Positions 52,210-62,501 of a stretch of 64,000 nucleotides of DNA are shown piece after piece. The stretch comes from CAVPUA01 sp963828015. GTDB taxonomy: Bacteria > Actinomycetota > Actinomycetes > Mycobacteriales > Jatrophihabitantaceae. The notes beneath the pieces were generated by a model, which saw only the letters and a list, made by a program, of their open reading frames with translations, did not search any database and had not been told where the DNA came from. The stretch is from contig CAWHCD010000005.1 in the NCBI GenBank assembly GCA_963828015.1, positions 62,001-126,000 on the forward strand, written 5' to 3'. The position numbers were made by a program, and so were the translations under genes. Position 1 is the first letter of the stretch. Every line of letters starts with the position of its first letter.

Positions 52210-53103
52210 ATGAGCGAGGAATTCCGCTCCGGATTCGGCTGCTTCGTCGGGCGGCCCAACGCCGGAAAGTCGACGCTGACCAACGCCCTGGTGGGCACCA
52301 AGGTCGCGATCACCAGCGACAAGCCGCAGACCACCCGGCGGGCCATTCGCGGCATCGTCAACCGACCGAACGCCCAGCTCGTGCTCGTCGACACGCCCGG
52401 TCTGCACCGGCCGCGGACCCTGCTCGGTCAGCGGCTGAACGACGTCGTGCGCGCGACCCTGGCCGACGTCGACGTGATCGGCTTCTGCATCCCGGCCGAC
52501 CAGAAGATCGGCCCGGGCGACCGCTTCATCGCCGCCGAGCTGGCCGCGTTGAAGGCACCGGTCATCGCGATCGTGACCAAGATCGACCTGGCCAAGAAGC
52601 AGCAGATCGGCGAGCAGCTGCTGGCCATCAGTGCGCTGGGTGACTTCGCCGAGGTGATCCCGGTGTCGGCCACGCAGGGCCAGCAGGTCGAGCTGCTGCT
52701 CGACCTGTTCACCGCCCGCCTGCCGCTCGGAGCACCGCTGTATCCCGACGACGTGCCGACCGACGAGCCCGAGGAAGTCCGCATCGCCGAGTTCATTCGC
52801 GAGGCGGCGCTGGAGGGGGTGCGTGAGGAGCTGCCGCATTCGATTGCGGTCACGGTCGAGGAGATGCGTCCCCGCGAGGGCAATCCCGCGCTGCTGGAGA
52901 TCTTCGCGACGATCCACCTCGAACGCACCAGCCAGAAGGGCATCCTGATCGGCAGTGGTGGCTCCCGGTTGAAGGTGATCGGGACGACCGCCCGGGCGCA
53001 GATCGAGGCCCTGCTGGGCCGGCGCGTGCACTTGGACCTGCACGTCGCCGTCGAGTCCGAATGGCAGCGTGACCCGAAGAAACTCGACCGGCTCGGCTTC
53101 TAG
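52210..53103 (+). CDS. era: GTPase Era
   Basis: Ribosome-assembly GTPase that binds the 3' end of 16S rRNA. It has 297 residues from ATG 52210. P-loop GRPNAGKST, G3 DTPGL, G4 TKID, and a C-terminal KH domain with GILIGSGGSRLKVIG. An in-frame ATG upstream (52150) would add a 20-residue Arg/Cys-containing extension unlike other Era proteins, so I prefer 52210. The region before it holds the repeats described separately. Confidence 0.96.
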   Translation: MSEEFRSGFGCFVGRPNAGKSTLTNALVGTKVAITSDKPQTTRRAIRGIVNRPNAQLVLVDTPGLHRPRTLLGQRLNDVVRATLADVDVIGFCIPADQKIGPGDRFIAAELAALKAPVIAIVTKIDLAKKQQIGEQLLAISALGDFAEVIPVSATQGQQVELLLDLFTARLPLGAPLYPDDVPTDEPEEVRIAEFIREAALEGVREELPHSIAVTVEEMRPREGNPALLEIFATIHLERTSQKGILIGSGGSRLKVIGTTARAQIEALLGRRVHLDLHVAVESEWQRDPKKLDRLGF

Positions 53104-53107
53104 CGCC

Positions 53108-54336
53108 ATGCTCGAGAAGTACCGCGCAGTGTTGCGCGTGCCCGGAGCCCCGGCCTTCTGCGCCACCGGATTCCTGGCGCGAATGCCCATCGCGATCTAT
53201 CCGATTGGGCTGCTGCTGCTGATCTCGACCCGAACCCACCACTACGGCTTCGCCGGGCTGTTGAGCGGGGCCTACATTCTCGGCGGGGTGCCCGGGAATC
53301 CGATCGGGGCGCGGCTGGTCGACCGGCTTCGGTCAGCGCCGCGTCCTGCTGCCGGCCGCGGCGGTGCAGGTGGCCAGCGTGGCCACGTTGGTCACCCTGG
53401 CCGAGAGCGATGTACCCGACTGGGTGTTGCTGCTCCCGGCCTTCGTCGTCGGCTTCAGCTTTCTGGCCGTCGGGGCGCTGACCCGGGCCCGCTGGTCCTA
53501 CGTGCTCGAAGACGAGACCCAGTTGTCCACGGCCTACTCGCTCGAGTCGATCCTGGACGAGGTGATCTTCGTCGTCGGCCCGTTGATCGCCACCCTGCTG
53601 GCCACTCAGGTCGATCCGGTCGCGCCGTTGGTGCTCGTCGGGTGTGCTGATCGGCGTGGGCTCGCTCGCTCTGGCCCGGCTGCGCGCTACCGAACCGCCG
53701 CCGCCCCGGTCGGTGGGCAGCCAGCGCGAACCGACGGCCTTGCGCCACCGCGGCATGGTCCTGATCATCTGCGTGGCCGCGGCGATGGGCGCGATCTTCG
53801 CCAGCGTCGAGGTCACCGCTGTCGCCTTCGCCGGGCAGCACGGGCATCAGGCCGCGGCCGGCATCGTGCTGGCCGCGTTCGCCGCTCGGCAGCGGACTGG
53901 CCGGCTTCGCTCTACGGCAACCGGAAGTGGCGCGTGCCCCTGCTCAACCAGTTTCGGCGTCAGGCTCTGATCTTCGGCGCCCTGCCCTGCGTGCTGCTGC
54001 TGGCGACCAACATCCCGCTGCTCACCGTTCTCACCTTCGTCGTCGGGCTCGGCATCGCGCCCGACGCTGATCACCTCCTTCGGCCTGATCGCCGAGATCG
54101 TGCCCGCCCGTGCGCTCACCGAGGGGCTGGCCTGGCTCGTGACCGGACTCAACATCGGCTACGGCGTGGCGGCGACCCTGGCCGGTCGGGTGGCCGATGC
54201 GCACGGTGCCCGGGTCGCCTACCTGATCACAGTGGTGGCCGGCGTCGGGCTGGCCGGCTCGGCCCTGCTGGTTTACGCGCGGCTGCGTCCGCCTGCCGCG
54301 GCGGCGATGTCAGCCGGGCGTGGCACCATCGAGTAA
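53108..54336 (+). CDS. MFS transporter, broken by about five single-base insertions
   Basis: A twelve-helix major facilitator protein, about 407 residues when extra bases near 53327, 53643, 53887, 53909 and 54063 are removed (the length then becomes divisible by three). Readable pieces in three frames join smoothly: IGARLVDR to FGQRRVLLPAA, LVLVG to VLIGVGSLALARL, VLAAFAA to GSGLAGF to LYGNRKWRVPLL, and GLGIAP to TLITSFGLIAEIVPARAL. It begins four bases after era, and its TAA overlaps the recO ATG. Substrate unknown. The clean rejoining argues for sequencing errors rather than decay. Confidence 0.8.
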
Positions 54337-55098
54337 TGCCGCTGTACCGCGACGACGCGGTCGTCCTGCGTGTGCACAAGCTGGGCGAGGCCGACCGGAT
54401 CGTCACGCTGCTGACCCGCCGCCACGGCAAGGTGCGCGCCGTCGGCAAGGGCGTGCGGCGGACGTCGTCGAAGTTCGGGGCCCGCCTCGAGCCGGGCAGT
54501 CACATCGACGTCCAGCTGCACAGCCGCCACGACCCTCTGGACGTCCTGGTGATCAACCGGGGCCTGGACCGCGTCGTGCAGACCGAGTCCCTGGGCGCCT
54601 ACGGGGCGCAGCTCGCCAATGACTACCCGGCGTGGACGGCGGCGTCGGCGATCTGCGAGACGGCCGAGCGGCTCACCGAGGAGGGCGAGCCGGCGCTGCG
54701 GCTCTACCTGCTGCTGGTCGGTGCGTTGCGGGCGCTGACCGAGCGGGAGCACGATCCGGATCTGATCCTGGACGCCTTCCTGCTGCGGGCGATGGCCAAT
54801 GCCGGCTGGGAACCGGCGTTGGGCGAATGCGCGAAGTGCGGGGTCGACGGACCTCACGCCGCGTTCAACGTCGCCGCCGGTGGATCGGTCTGCGAGACCT
54901 GCCGTCCGCCGGGATCAGTGCGGCCCAACCGGGCCACCGTCGAGCTGATGGCCGCCCTGCTCGGCGGCGACTGGACCGGGCCCGATGCCAGCCGGCGCCG
55001 CCGAACGCCGCGAGGCCAGCGGGCTGGTCGCGGCCCACCTGCAGTGGCATCTGGAACGCGGCTTGCGCTCGCTGCCCCTGGTCGACCGATCCGGCTGA
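54336..55098 (+). CDS. recO: DNA repair protein RecO, one frameshift
   Basis: Recombination mediator that loads RecA with RecR. About 253 residues after removing one extra C near 54993. The OB-fold N-terminus reads MPLYRDDAVVLRVHKLGEAD and RRHGKVRAVGKGVRR. The zinc-type Cys cluster is CAKCGVDGP and CETCRP. The C-terminus after the shift reads EASGLVAAHLQWHLERGLRS. It follows the MFS gene by TAATG overlap and precedes uppS, the common recO-uppS order of actinobacteria. Confidence 0.93.
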
Positions 55099-55140
55099 GC
55101 GTCGTCCAGCCGGCCGGCGCCGCCCGGCTACGGTGGGCCG

Positions 55141-55949
55141 GTGACCTCGCCGCGTTCGCCCGCCGCGCCATGGCCGGATCCGCCGCCGCACCCGTCCGGG
55201 GCGACCGCCGCCGGAGATCCCGGCCGCAGTTCGTGCCCAAGCACGTCGCCATCGTCATGGACGGCAACGGCCGCTGGGCCCAGCAGCGCGGGCTGCCCCG
55301 CACCGAGGGCCACCGGGCGGGCGAGGCGGCGCTGCTCGACGTCCTGCTACGGCGCCATGCAGCTCGGCATCTCGACCGTGTCGGCCTACGCGTTCTCGAC
55401 CGAGAACTGGCGGCGGACGCCCGAAGAGGTGCGCTTCCTGATGAGCTTCAACAAGGACGTCATCCGCCGCCGCCGCGACGAGCTCGGCGCCCTGGGCGTG
55501 CGCATCCGCTGGGCCGGGCGCCGGCCCCGGCTGTGGCGCAGCGTCATCGACCAGCTCGAGGACGCCGAGCGAGTTCACCGCGGACAACGACCGGCTCACG
55601 CTGCAGTTCTGCGTCAACTACGGCGGCCGGGCCGAGATCGTCGACGCCACCCGGGCCATCGCCCGCGACGGTCGCCGCCGGCAAGATCAACCCGGCCAAG
55701 ATCGACGAGCGGACGATCGACGCCTATCTCGACGAGCCCGGCCTGCCCGACGTCGACCTGTTCATCCGCTCCTCCGGCGAGCAGCGCACGTCGAACTTCC
55801 TGCTCTGGCAGTCGGCCTACGCCGAGCTGGTCTTCGTCGACACGCCCGTGGCCCGACTTCGACCGCCGCGCCCTGTGGGCGGCCTGCCTGGACTACGCCC
55901 GGCGCGATCGGCGCTTCGGCGGCGCCGGCCCGGTGCGAGCCCGACATGA
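55141..55949 (+). CDS. uppS: Isoprenyl (undecaprenyl/decaprenyl) diphosphate synthase, multiple frameshifts
   Basis: cis-Prenyltransferase making the lipid carrier for wall polymers. Six apparent insertions (near 55207, 55226, 55347, 55570, 55670 and 55848) split it. The corrected protein contains VPKHVAIVMDGNGRWAQQRG, GISTVSAYAFSTENWRR, FCVNYGGRAEIVDATRA, SSGEQRTSNFLLWQSAYAEL and PWPDFDRRALW. These cover all conserved UppS blocks, including the catalytic Asp. The 3' end is uncertain: RRFGGAGPV is followed by an unresolved indel before a TGA that overlaps the next ATG. The start GTG 55141 gives a Pro-rich N-terminus typical of actinobacteria. Confidence 0.9.
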
Positions 55950-56298
55950 TCAGCGGTCCTGCAGTTCGACGTCGCCGACGAGGCCGACTTCGCCGACCGG
56001 GCTGACACCGCGCTGCGGGCGCTGGCCGCCCGGCCGGGCTACCTGCAGCGGCAGCGCCGGGCGCTCGACCGACGAGCCGAGCCGCTGGGTGCTGGTCACC
56101 GAATGGGCCAACGTCGGCTCCTACCGCCGGGCCCTGGGCGACTACGAGGTCAAGCTCTACGCCACGCCGTTGCTGGCCCAGGCGATCGACGTGCCGAGCG
56201 CCTTCGAGCCATTGCTCACGGCCGCGCCCGGCGCGGAACCGATCCGCCGGCACGAGCGATCGGGCCTGACCGTCGACGCGCCGGTTGCGGCTCGATAA
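55946..56298 (+). CDS. Antibiotic-biosynthesis-monooxygenase-like (ABM) small protein, two frameshifts
   Basis: About 116 residues after removing extra bases near 55958 and 56049. The corrected start MISGLQFDVADEADFADRAD leads to a ferredoxin-like dimeric alpha/beta-barrel pattern with WVLVTEWANVGSYRRALG, the usual ABM strand-helix unit. It ends VDAPVAAR. ATG 55946 overlaps the presumed uppS stop. Proteins of this type are found between uppS and glyS in some actinobacteria. Function unknown; a heme-degrading or quinol oxygenase role cannot be inferred. Confidence 0.65.
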
Positions 56299-56336
56299 GC
56301 TGGAGGTTCCGACCGCCACAACCAGCTGGAGAACGC

Positions 56337-57737
56337 GTGCCCGCCGACCGCATCGACCCCCGTCGCAACGACGCGGTCGTCAGCCTGAGCAAGCGCCGCG
56401 GCTTCGTCTTCCCGTCCAGCGAGATCTACGGGGGCACGCCGTTCGGCCTGGGACTACGGGCCGCTCGGCGTCGAGCTCAAGGAGAACGTCCGCCGCCAGT
56501 GGTGGAAGGCGATGGTCACCGGCCGCGAGGACGTCGTCGGCCTCGACTCGGCCGTCATCCTGGCCACCGAGGTCTGGGAGGCGTCCGGGCACCTCGAGAC
56601 GTTCAGCGACCCGCTGACCGAATGCACGCAACTGCCACCGGCGCTATCCGGGCCGACCACCTCGAGGAGGAGTTCGAGGCGCGCAAGGGCCGCGTGCCCG
56701 AGAACGGCCTGCTCGACATCGCCTGCCCGAACTGCGGCACCCGCGGGCAGTGGACCGAGCCGAAGCAGTTCTCCGGGCATGCTCAAGACCTTCCTGGGCC
56801 CGGTCGAGGACGACTCGGCCGTGCACTATCTGCGTCCGGAGACCGCGCAGGGCATCTTCCTGAACTTCCTCAACGTCTCACAACCGCCCGCAAGAAGCCG
56901 CCGTTCGGCATCGCGCAGACCGGAAAGAGCTTCCGCAACGAGATCACGCCGGGCAACTTCATCTTCCGCACGCGGGAGTTCGAGCAGATGGAGATGGAGT
57001 TCTTCGTCGAGCCGGGCACCGACGAGCAGTGGCACGAGTACTGGCTGCAGGAGCGGTGGAACTGGTACACCGGCCTCGGCATCAAGGCCGAGAACCTGCG
57101 CTACTTCGAGCACCCGCAGGAGAAGTTGTCGCACTACTCCAAGCGGACGGTCGACATCGAATACCGCTTCGGCTTCGGCGGCGCCGACTTCGCCGAGTTG
57201 GAAGGCATCGCCAACCGCACCGATTTCGACCTGAGCACCCATTCGAAGCACTCCGGAACGGACCTGTCCTACTTCGACCAGGCCAAGAACGAGCACTGGA
57301 CGCCGTACGTCATCGAGCCGGCTGCGGGGCTGACCCGGGCCGTGCTGGCCTTCCTGCTCGATGCGTACTCCAAGGACGAGGCCCCCAACGCCAAGGGCGT
57401 GCTCGAGACCCGCACCGTGCTTCGCTTCGATCGCCGCCTGGCCCCGGTCAAGGCCGCGGTGCTGCCACTGTCGCGCAACGCCGACCTGTCGCCCAAGGCG
57501 CGCGACCTGGCCGCGGCGCTGCGCCGGCACTGGAACGTCGAGTTCGACGACGCCGGTGCGATCGGGCGCCGCTACCGCCGCCAGGACGAGATCGGCACGC
57601 CGTTCTGCATCACGGTCGATTTCGACACCCTCGAGGACAACGCTGTGACGGTGCGCGAGCGCGACTCGATGACCCAGCAGCGGATCGGCCTCGACCAGGT
57701 CGAGCGCTACCTCGCCGCCGAGCTCATCGGCGCGTAA
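56337..57737 (+). CDS. glyS: Glycine--tRNA ligase, five frameshifts
   Basis: Class II, alpha2-type glycyl-tRNA synthetase of about 465 residues. Corrections are extra bases near 56451, 56632, 56648 and 56778, and a missing C near 56885, which restores LNVLTTARKKPPFG. The rebuilt protein reads AVVSLSKRRGFVFPSSEIYGG, DYGPLGVELKENVRRQWW, FRNEITPGNFIFRTREFEQMEMEFF (motif 2 region) and QRIGLDQVERYLAAEL at the end. A Cys pair motif (CPNCGTRG) lies in the insertion domain. GTG 56337 has GGAG six bases upstream. The dimeric form is normal for actinobacteria. Confidence 0.93.
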   Translation: MPADRIDPRRNDAVVSLSKRRGFVFPSSEIYGGTPFGLGLRAARRRAQGERPPPVVEGDGHRPRGRRRPRLGRHPGHRGLGGVRAPRDVQRPADRMHATATGAIRADHLEEEFEARKGRVPENGLLDIACPNCGTRGQWTEPKQFSGHAQDLPGPGRGRLGRALSASGDRAGHLPELPQRLTTARKKPPFGIAQTGKSFRNEITPGNFIFRTREFEQMEMEFFVEPGTDEQWHEYWLQERWNWYTGLGIKAENLRYFEHPQEKLSHYSKRTVDIEYRFGFGGADFAELEGIANRTDFDLSTHSKHSGTDLSYFDQAKNEHWTPYVIEPAAGLTRAVLAFLLDAYSKDEAPNAKGVLETRTVLRFDRRLAPVKAAVLPLSRNADLSPKARDLAAALRRHWNVEFDDAGAIGRRYRRQDEIGTPFCITVDFDTLEDNAVTVRERDSMTQQRIGLDQVERYLAAELIGA

Positions 57738-57742
57738 CGACC

Positions 57743-58507
57743 ATGACCTATCCGGCCTCGGGCTGGCCCGAGCAGCCGCCCCCCGACCCGTTCGGGTCGC
57801 CGCAATACCCGCAGCCCGCCTACCCCCAGCCGCCGTACCCGCCACCGACGTACGGGCAGCCGCCGTACCCGCCACCGACGTACGGGCAGCCGCCGTACCC
57901 GCCGCCGTACGGTCCGCCGCCGCCGTACGGTCCGCCGCAATATGCGGCCCCCCCGCCGCCACCGCCGCCCAGATCGAAGCCGCCGCTCGGGCTGCTCATC
58001 TCGCTGGCCATCGTCGTCATCGCGGTCATCGGCGTCGCGATCGCCTACGGCGGGCATCACGACTCGACCAACGCGGGCGCCTCGCCCACCCTGTCCACGC
58101 CGAGCACGGTGGCGCCCGCCAACGGCGGCGCGACTCCGGGGCCGGCGCCGACGGACCCTTCGTCGTCGGGGGCCGCACCCGACGGTCCGACCGAGGCGGC
58201 CGCGCGCGCCGTGGCCGAGCGCTACATGGCCGACATCAACGCGCAGAACAAGACCGACGCCGTGCAGTTGATCTGCGACGAGGTGAAGGCCGACTACCTG
58301 CGCTCGCTACAGAGCACGACGAGCGACTTCGCATACACCTGGGAAGTCATCGGATATCGCGGGGTGTCCAACGACGACGACGAGACCACGACGGTGACCT
58401 ACGCGGTGAACGTCGCCAAGCCCGGCGGCTCCCCGCAGCCGCTCACGGTCGCCTTCGGCGTGGTCGAGGAGAGCGGCGCCAAGCTGTGCTCCGAGGATGC
58501 GAACTGA
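57743..58507 (+). CDS. Proline-rich, single-membrane-helix protein with DUF4878-like domain
   Basis: A 254-residue protein. Residues 1-85 are Pro/Tyr-rich with a PPYPPPTYGQ decapeptide repeat. One membrane helix follows (about 92-112, LLISLAIVVIAVIGVAIAYG), then a Ser/Thr/Pro linker. The C-terminal extracytoplasmic domain of about 100 residues (AARAVAERYMADINAQNKTD, then LICDEVKADYL) is of the lumazine-binding/DUF4878 type. The two Cys of the C-terminal domain may form a disulfide. It is not interrupted by frameshifts although its neighbours are. The start ATG 57743 lies five bases after glyS. Confidence 0.75.
   Translation: MTYPASGWPEQPPPDPFGSPQYPQPAYPQPPYPPPTYGQPPYPPPTYGQPPYPPPYGPPPPYGPPQYAAPPPPPPPRSKPPLGLLISLAIVVIAVIGVAIAYGGHHDSTNAGASPTLSTPSTVAPANGGATPGPAPTDPSSSGAAPDGPTEAAARAVAERYMADINAQNKTDAVQLICDEVKADYLRSLQSTTSDFAYTWEVIGYRGVSNDDDETTTVTYAVNVAKPGGSPQPLTVAFGVVEESGAKLCSEDAN
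57831..57903 (+). repeat. 30-bp in-frame tandem repeat in the proline-rich gene
   Basis: Two perfect 30-base copies (57831-57860 and 57861-57890), plus a 13-base partial third, encode the decapeptide PPYPPPTYGQ. Perfect identity at the DNA level means recent duplication, so repeat number may vary among strains. Confidence 0.9.
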
Positions 58508-58509
58508 GC

Positions 58510-59625
58510 ATGCTGCGCCTGTCCGACTCGATCACGGCGGCCATGCCGGTGGTCCTGGCCCCGATGGCGGGGATCACCAACACCGCGTTCCGCACCCTGT
58601 GCCGCGAGCAAGGTCCCGGGGGCCTGTACGTCAGCGAGATGATCACCAGCCGGGCGCTGGTCGAACGCAATCCCAAGACGCTGCAGCTGATGCGCTTCGC
58701 CCCGGCCGAGCGCCCGCGCAGTGTCCAGCTCTACGGCGTCGACCCGGAGGTCATCGCCGCCGCGGTCCGGCATCATCGTCGAGGACGACCTGGCCGATCA
58801 CATCGATCTGAACTTCGGCTGCCCGGTGCCCAAGGTGACCCGCAAGGGCGGGGAGCGGCGCTGCCCTGGCACAGCGAACTGTTCACCGACATCGTGGCCA
58901 GCGCGGTGCGCGCGGCGGACGGCCTGCCGGTTACGGTCAAGATGCGGATGGGCATCGACGCCGACCACCTGACCTTTCGCGACGCCGCCCAACGGGCGCA
59001 GGACGCCGGCGTGGCCTGGGTCGCCCTGCACGCCCGGACGGCGCAGGACTACTACGGCGGGCAGGCCGACTGGGCCGCGATCGCCGAGCTGGTCGAGCTG
59101 CTCGACATCCCGGTTCTGGGCAACGGCGACATCTGGGAGGCCGACGACGCCGTGCGCATGGTCGCCGAAACCGGTTGCGCCGGTGTCGTCGTCGGGCGCG
59201 GATGCCTCGGGCGGCCGTGGCTGTTCGCCGACCTGGCCGCGGCCTTCGCCGGCCGTCCGGATCGGGGCCGGCCCACCCTGGGCGCGGTGGCCGCGATGAT
59301 CCGCCGGCACGGGGAACTGCTCGCCGACTGGCTGGGCGAAACGCACGGCCTGACCGATCTGCGCAAGCACATGGCGTGGTACCTCAAGGGATTCGGCGTG
59401 GGCGGCGAGATCCGCTCGGCGCTGGCGCAGGTCAGCAGTTTCGTCGAACTCGACGACCTGCTCGGCAAGCTCGACGCCGATCAGCCCTTCCCCGACGACG
59501 TCCTCGGCCGTCCGCGCGGGCGGACCACCGGCGGTCGCGCGGTGTCGCTGCCCGAGGGCTGGCTGGCCGACCGGGGCAGCCGGCTGGTGCCGGTCGGGGC
59601 CGAGCGCGAGGACAGCGGCGGCTGA
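58510..59625 (+). CDS. dusB: tRNA-dihydrouridine synthase (DusB type), two frameshifts
   Basis: FMN enzyme that reduces uridine in tRNA D-loops. About 371 residues after deleting an extra base near 58771 (AAVR then IIVEDDLADHID) and restoring a G in the run at 58850-58853 (RKGGGAALPWHSELF). It contains VLAPMAGITNTAFR, the catalytic Cys in LNFGCPVPKV, MGIDADHLTF, HARTAQDYYGG and GNGDIWEADDA. The two errors cancel, so most of the protein stays in frame at both ends. It starts three bases after the proline-rich gene. Confidence 0.92.
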   Translation: MLRLSDSITAAMPVVLAPMAGITNTAFRTLCREQGPGGLYVSEMITSRALVERNPKTLQLMRFAPAERPRSVQLYGVDPEVIAAAVRHHRRGRPGRSHRSELRLPGAQGDPQGRGAALPWHSELFTDIVASAVRAADGLPVTVKMRMGIDADHLTFRDAAQRAQDAGVAWVALHARTAQDYYGGQADWAAIAELVELLDIPVLGNGDIWEADDAVRMVAETGCAGVVVGRGCLGRPWLFADLAAAFAGRPDRGRPTLGAVAAMIRRHGELLADWLGETHGLTDLRKHMAWYLKGFGVGGEIRSALAQVSSFVELDDLLGKLDADQPFPDDVLGRPRGRTTGGRAVSLPEGWLADRGSRLVPVGAEREDSGG

Positions 59626-59808
59626 CGACCCGCTGCCGGCGCAGGCCACGATGACGCCTAGTGCGGCGCCTCGGCGTTGCTCGTCCGGTCACGGAGCGGG
59701 GCAACGGGGCAGGGGGCGCACAGTCGTGCAACCGCTTGCAGTCCCTACTCTTAGTACACTCACCGTTTTCGACGGTCCGGTACAAGACGTCAACGTCTGG
59801 GAGCGCCT

Positions 59809-62492
59809 GTGTCACTGCCGAACAGCAAGTATCGTCTACGACTTCGCCGAAGGCAGCAAGGACATGAAGGACCTGCTCGGGGGCAAGGGCGCGAATCTCG
59901 CGGAGATGACCAACCTCGGGCTGCCGGTGCCGCCCGGCTTCATCATCACGACCGAGGCCTGCCAGGCCTACCTGCGCTCCGGGCACGAGCCGGCCGGGCT
60001 GGCCGCCGAGGTCAGCGAGCATCTCGCCGCGCTCGAGGCCAAGATGGGCAAGGCGCTTGGGCCAGTCCGCCGACCCGCTGCTGGTCTCCGTCCGGTCCGG
60101 GGCGAAGTTCTCGATGCCGGGGATGATGGAAACCGTCCTCAACGTCGGGCTCAACGACCAGTCGGTGCGTGGGCTGGCGGCCCAATCGGGCAATGAGCGC
60201 TTCGCCTTCGACTCCTACCGTCGGCTGATCCAGATGTTCGGCAAGACCGTGCTGGGCATCGAGGGCGTCCACTTCGAGGAGGCGCTCGACGCGGCCAAGC
60301 AGGCCAAGGGCGCCAGCAACGACCTCGAACTGGACGCCGACGATCTACGGCTGCTGGTCGAGACGTTCAAGCAGGTCGTCATCGAGCACGCCGGCCGGCC
60401 CTTCCCCCAGGACCCGCGCGAGCAGATGGATCTGGCCGTGCGGGCCGTCTTCGACTCCTGGAACACCGAGCGGGCCGTGATCTACCGCCGGCAGGAGCGC
60501 ATTCCGACCGATCTGGGCACCGCGGTCAACATCTGCTCGATGGTCTTCGGCAACCTCGACATGAAGTCGGGCACCGGCGTGGCGTTCACGCGCGACCCGG
60601 CCAGCGGCGCGCAGGGCATCTATGGCGACTACCTGCAGAACGCGCAGGGCGAGGACGTCGTGGCCGGCATCCGCAACACGATCCCACTGGCCGACCTCGA
60701 AGGCCTGGACAAGCGGTCCTACGACAAGTTGCTGGGCATCATGGCCACGCTCGAGGGGCACTACCAGGATCTGTGCGACATCGAGTTCACCATCGAGCGA
60801 GGCACGCTCTGGATGCTGCAGACCCGGGTCGGCAAGCGCACCGCCGCGGCCGCCTTCCGCATTGCGACCCAACTCGTCGACCAAGGGCTGATCGATCTCG
60901 ACGAGGCCGTCCAGCGGGTCACCGGCGCCCAACTCGCGCAGTTGATGTTCCCGCGCTTCGACGAGTCAGCGCCCCGCACAGTCATCGCCAAGGGCATGAA
61001 CGCCTCGCCCGGGGCCGCTGTCGGCAAGGTCGTCTTCGACAGCTACACCGCGGTGAAGTGGTCGCGTTCGGGCGAGGCCGTGATCCTGGTACGGCGCGAG
61101 ACCAACCCGGACGACCTCAACGGCATGATCGCCGCCCAGGGCATCCTGACCTCGCGCGGCGGCAAGACCTCGCACGCTGCCGTAGTCGCACGCGGCATGG
61201 GCAAGACGTGCGTCTGTGGGGTCGAGGCGCTCGACGTCGACACCAAGGGCCGGATGTTCCGCGCGCCCGGCGGCGTCGAGGTGCACGAGGGCGACATCAT
61301 CTCCATCGACGGCACGTCGGGTGAGGTGTTCCTGGGTGAGGTGCCGGTCGTGGCCTCTCCGGTGGTCCGCTACTTCGAAGGCGACGAGACCGCGGCCGGC
61401 GACGAGCTCGTGCAGGCCGTCGACCGCATCATGAAGCACGCCGACGGACGCCGCCGGATGGCCGTCCGCGCCAACGCCGACAACGCCGAGGACGCGCAGC
61501 GGGCCCGCCGCTTCGGGGCGCAGGGCATCGGCCTGTGCCGGACCGAGCACATGTTCCTGGGTGAGCGGCGGCAACTGGTCGAACGGCTGATCCTGGCCGA
61601 CACCGACGATGAGCAGCTCAAGGAACTCGAATCGCTGCTGCCGCTGCAGCGCGAGGACTTCGTCGGCATCCTCGAAGCGATGGACGGGTTGCCGGTCACG
61701 ATCCGGTTGCTCGACCCGCCGCTGCACGAGTTCCTCCCCGACATCACTGAACTGTCGGTGCGGGTCGCGGTGGCCGAGGCACGGGGCGAGGAGCGCGAAG
61801 GCGACCTGCGCATGCTGCAGGCCGTGCACCGCCTGCACGAGCAGAACCCGATGCTGGGCCTGCGCGGCGTGCGCCTGGGCGTCGTCATTCCCGGGCTGTT
61901 CGCGATGCAGTCCCGGGCCGTGCTCGAGGCGGCGGCCGAGCGGATCCGGGCCGGCGGCGTGCCGCGGGTCGAGATCATGGTGCCGCTGGTCGCCAACGTC
62001 CAGGAGCTCGAGACGGTCAAGCAGGACATCATCCAGGTCGCTCGCGAGGTGCGGGCCGAGACCGGGGTGCACCTGGAGTTCCTCGTCGGCACGATGATCG
62101 AACTACCCCGGGCCGCGCTCACCGCCGACCAGATCGCCGACGCGGCCGAGTTCTTCTCCTTCGGCACCAACGACCTGACCCAGACGACCTGGGGCTTCTC
62201 GCGTGACGACGTCGAGGCGGCGTTCTTCTCCACCTACCTCGAGAAGGGGATCTTCGGCGTCAGCCCGTTCGAGACCATCGATCGCGAGGGCGTCGGCGAG
62301 CTTGTGCGCATCGGCGTCGAACGCGGGCGCTCGCACCGCCCCGGCCTGAAGCTGGGCGTCTGCGGCGAGCACGGTGGAGATCCCGACTCGGTGCACTTCT
62401 TCGAATCGGTCGGGCTGGACTACGTCTCGTGCTCGCCGTTCCGAGTACCCGTGGCCCGCCTGGAGGCCGGTCGCTCGGTGGTGGTCGAGTAA
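59809..62492 (+). CDS. ppdK: Pyruvate, phosphate dikinase, two frameshifts
   Basis: Interconverts pyruvate, ATP and phosphate with PEP, AMP and diphosphate. About 893 residues after deleting extra bases near 59833 (NSKY then VYDFAEGSKDMKDLLGGKGA) and 60062 (KMGKALG then QSADPLLVSVRSGAKFSMPG). The nucleotide-binding domain is followed by the phosphohistidine domain (GGKTSHAAVVARGMGK). The PEP/pyruvate barrel ends with LKLGVCGEHGGDP and the catalytic Cys region DYVSCSPFRVP. GTG 59809 has GGGAG five bases upstream. A non-coding gap of 183 bases precedes it, so it likely has its own promoter. Confidence 0.93.
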
Positions 62493-62501
62493 GTTCGAGG
62501 C

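Noticed and set aside
53108..59900. Real pseudogene decay of recO, uppS, glyS and dusB
   Set aside because: Every break is a single base, reading frames rejoin without missing residues, and there are no stops or deletions inside the conserved segments. Several of the genes are essential.
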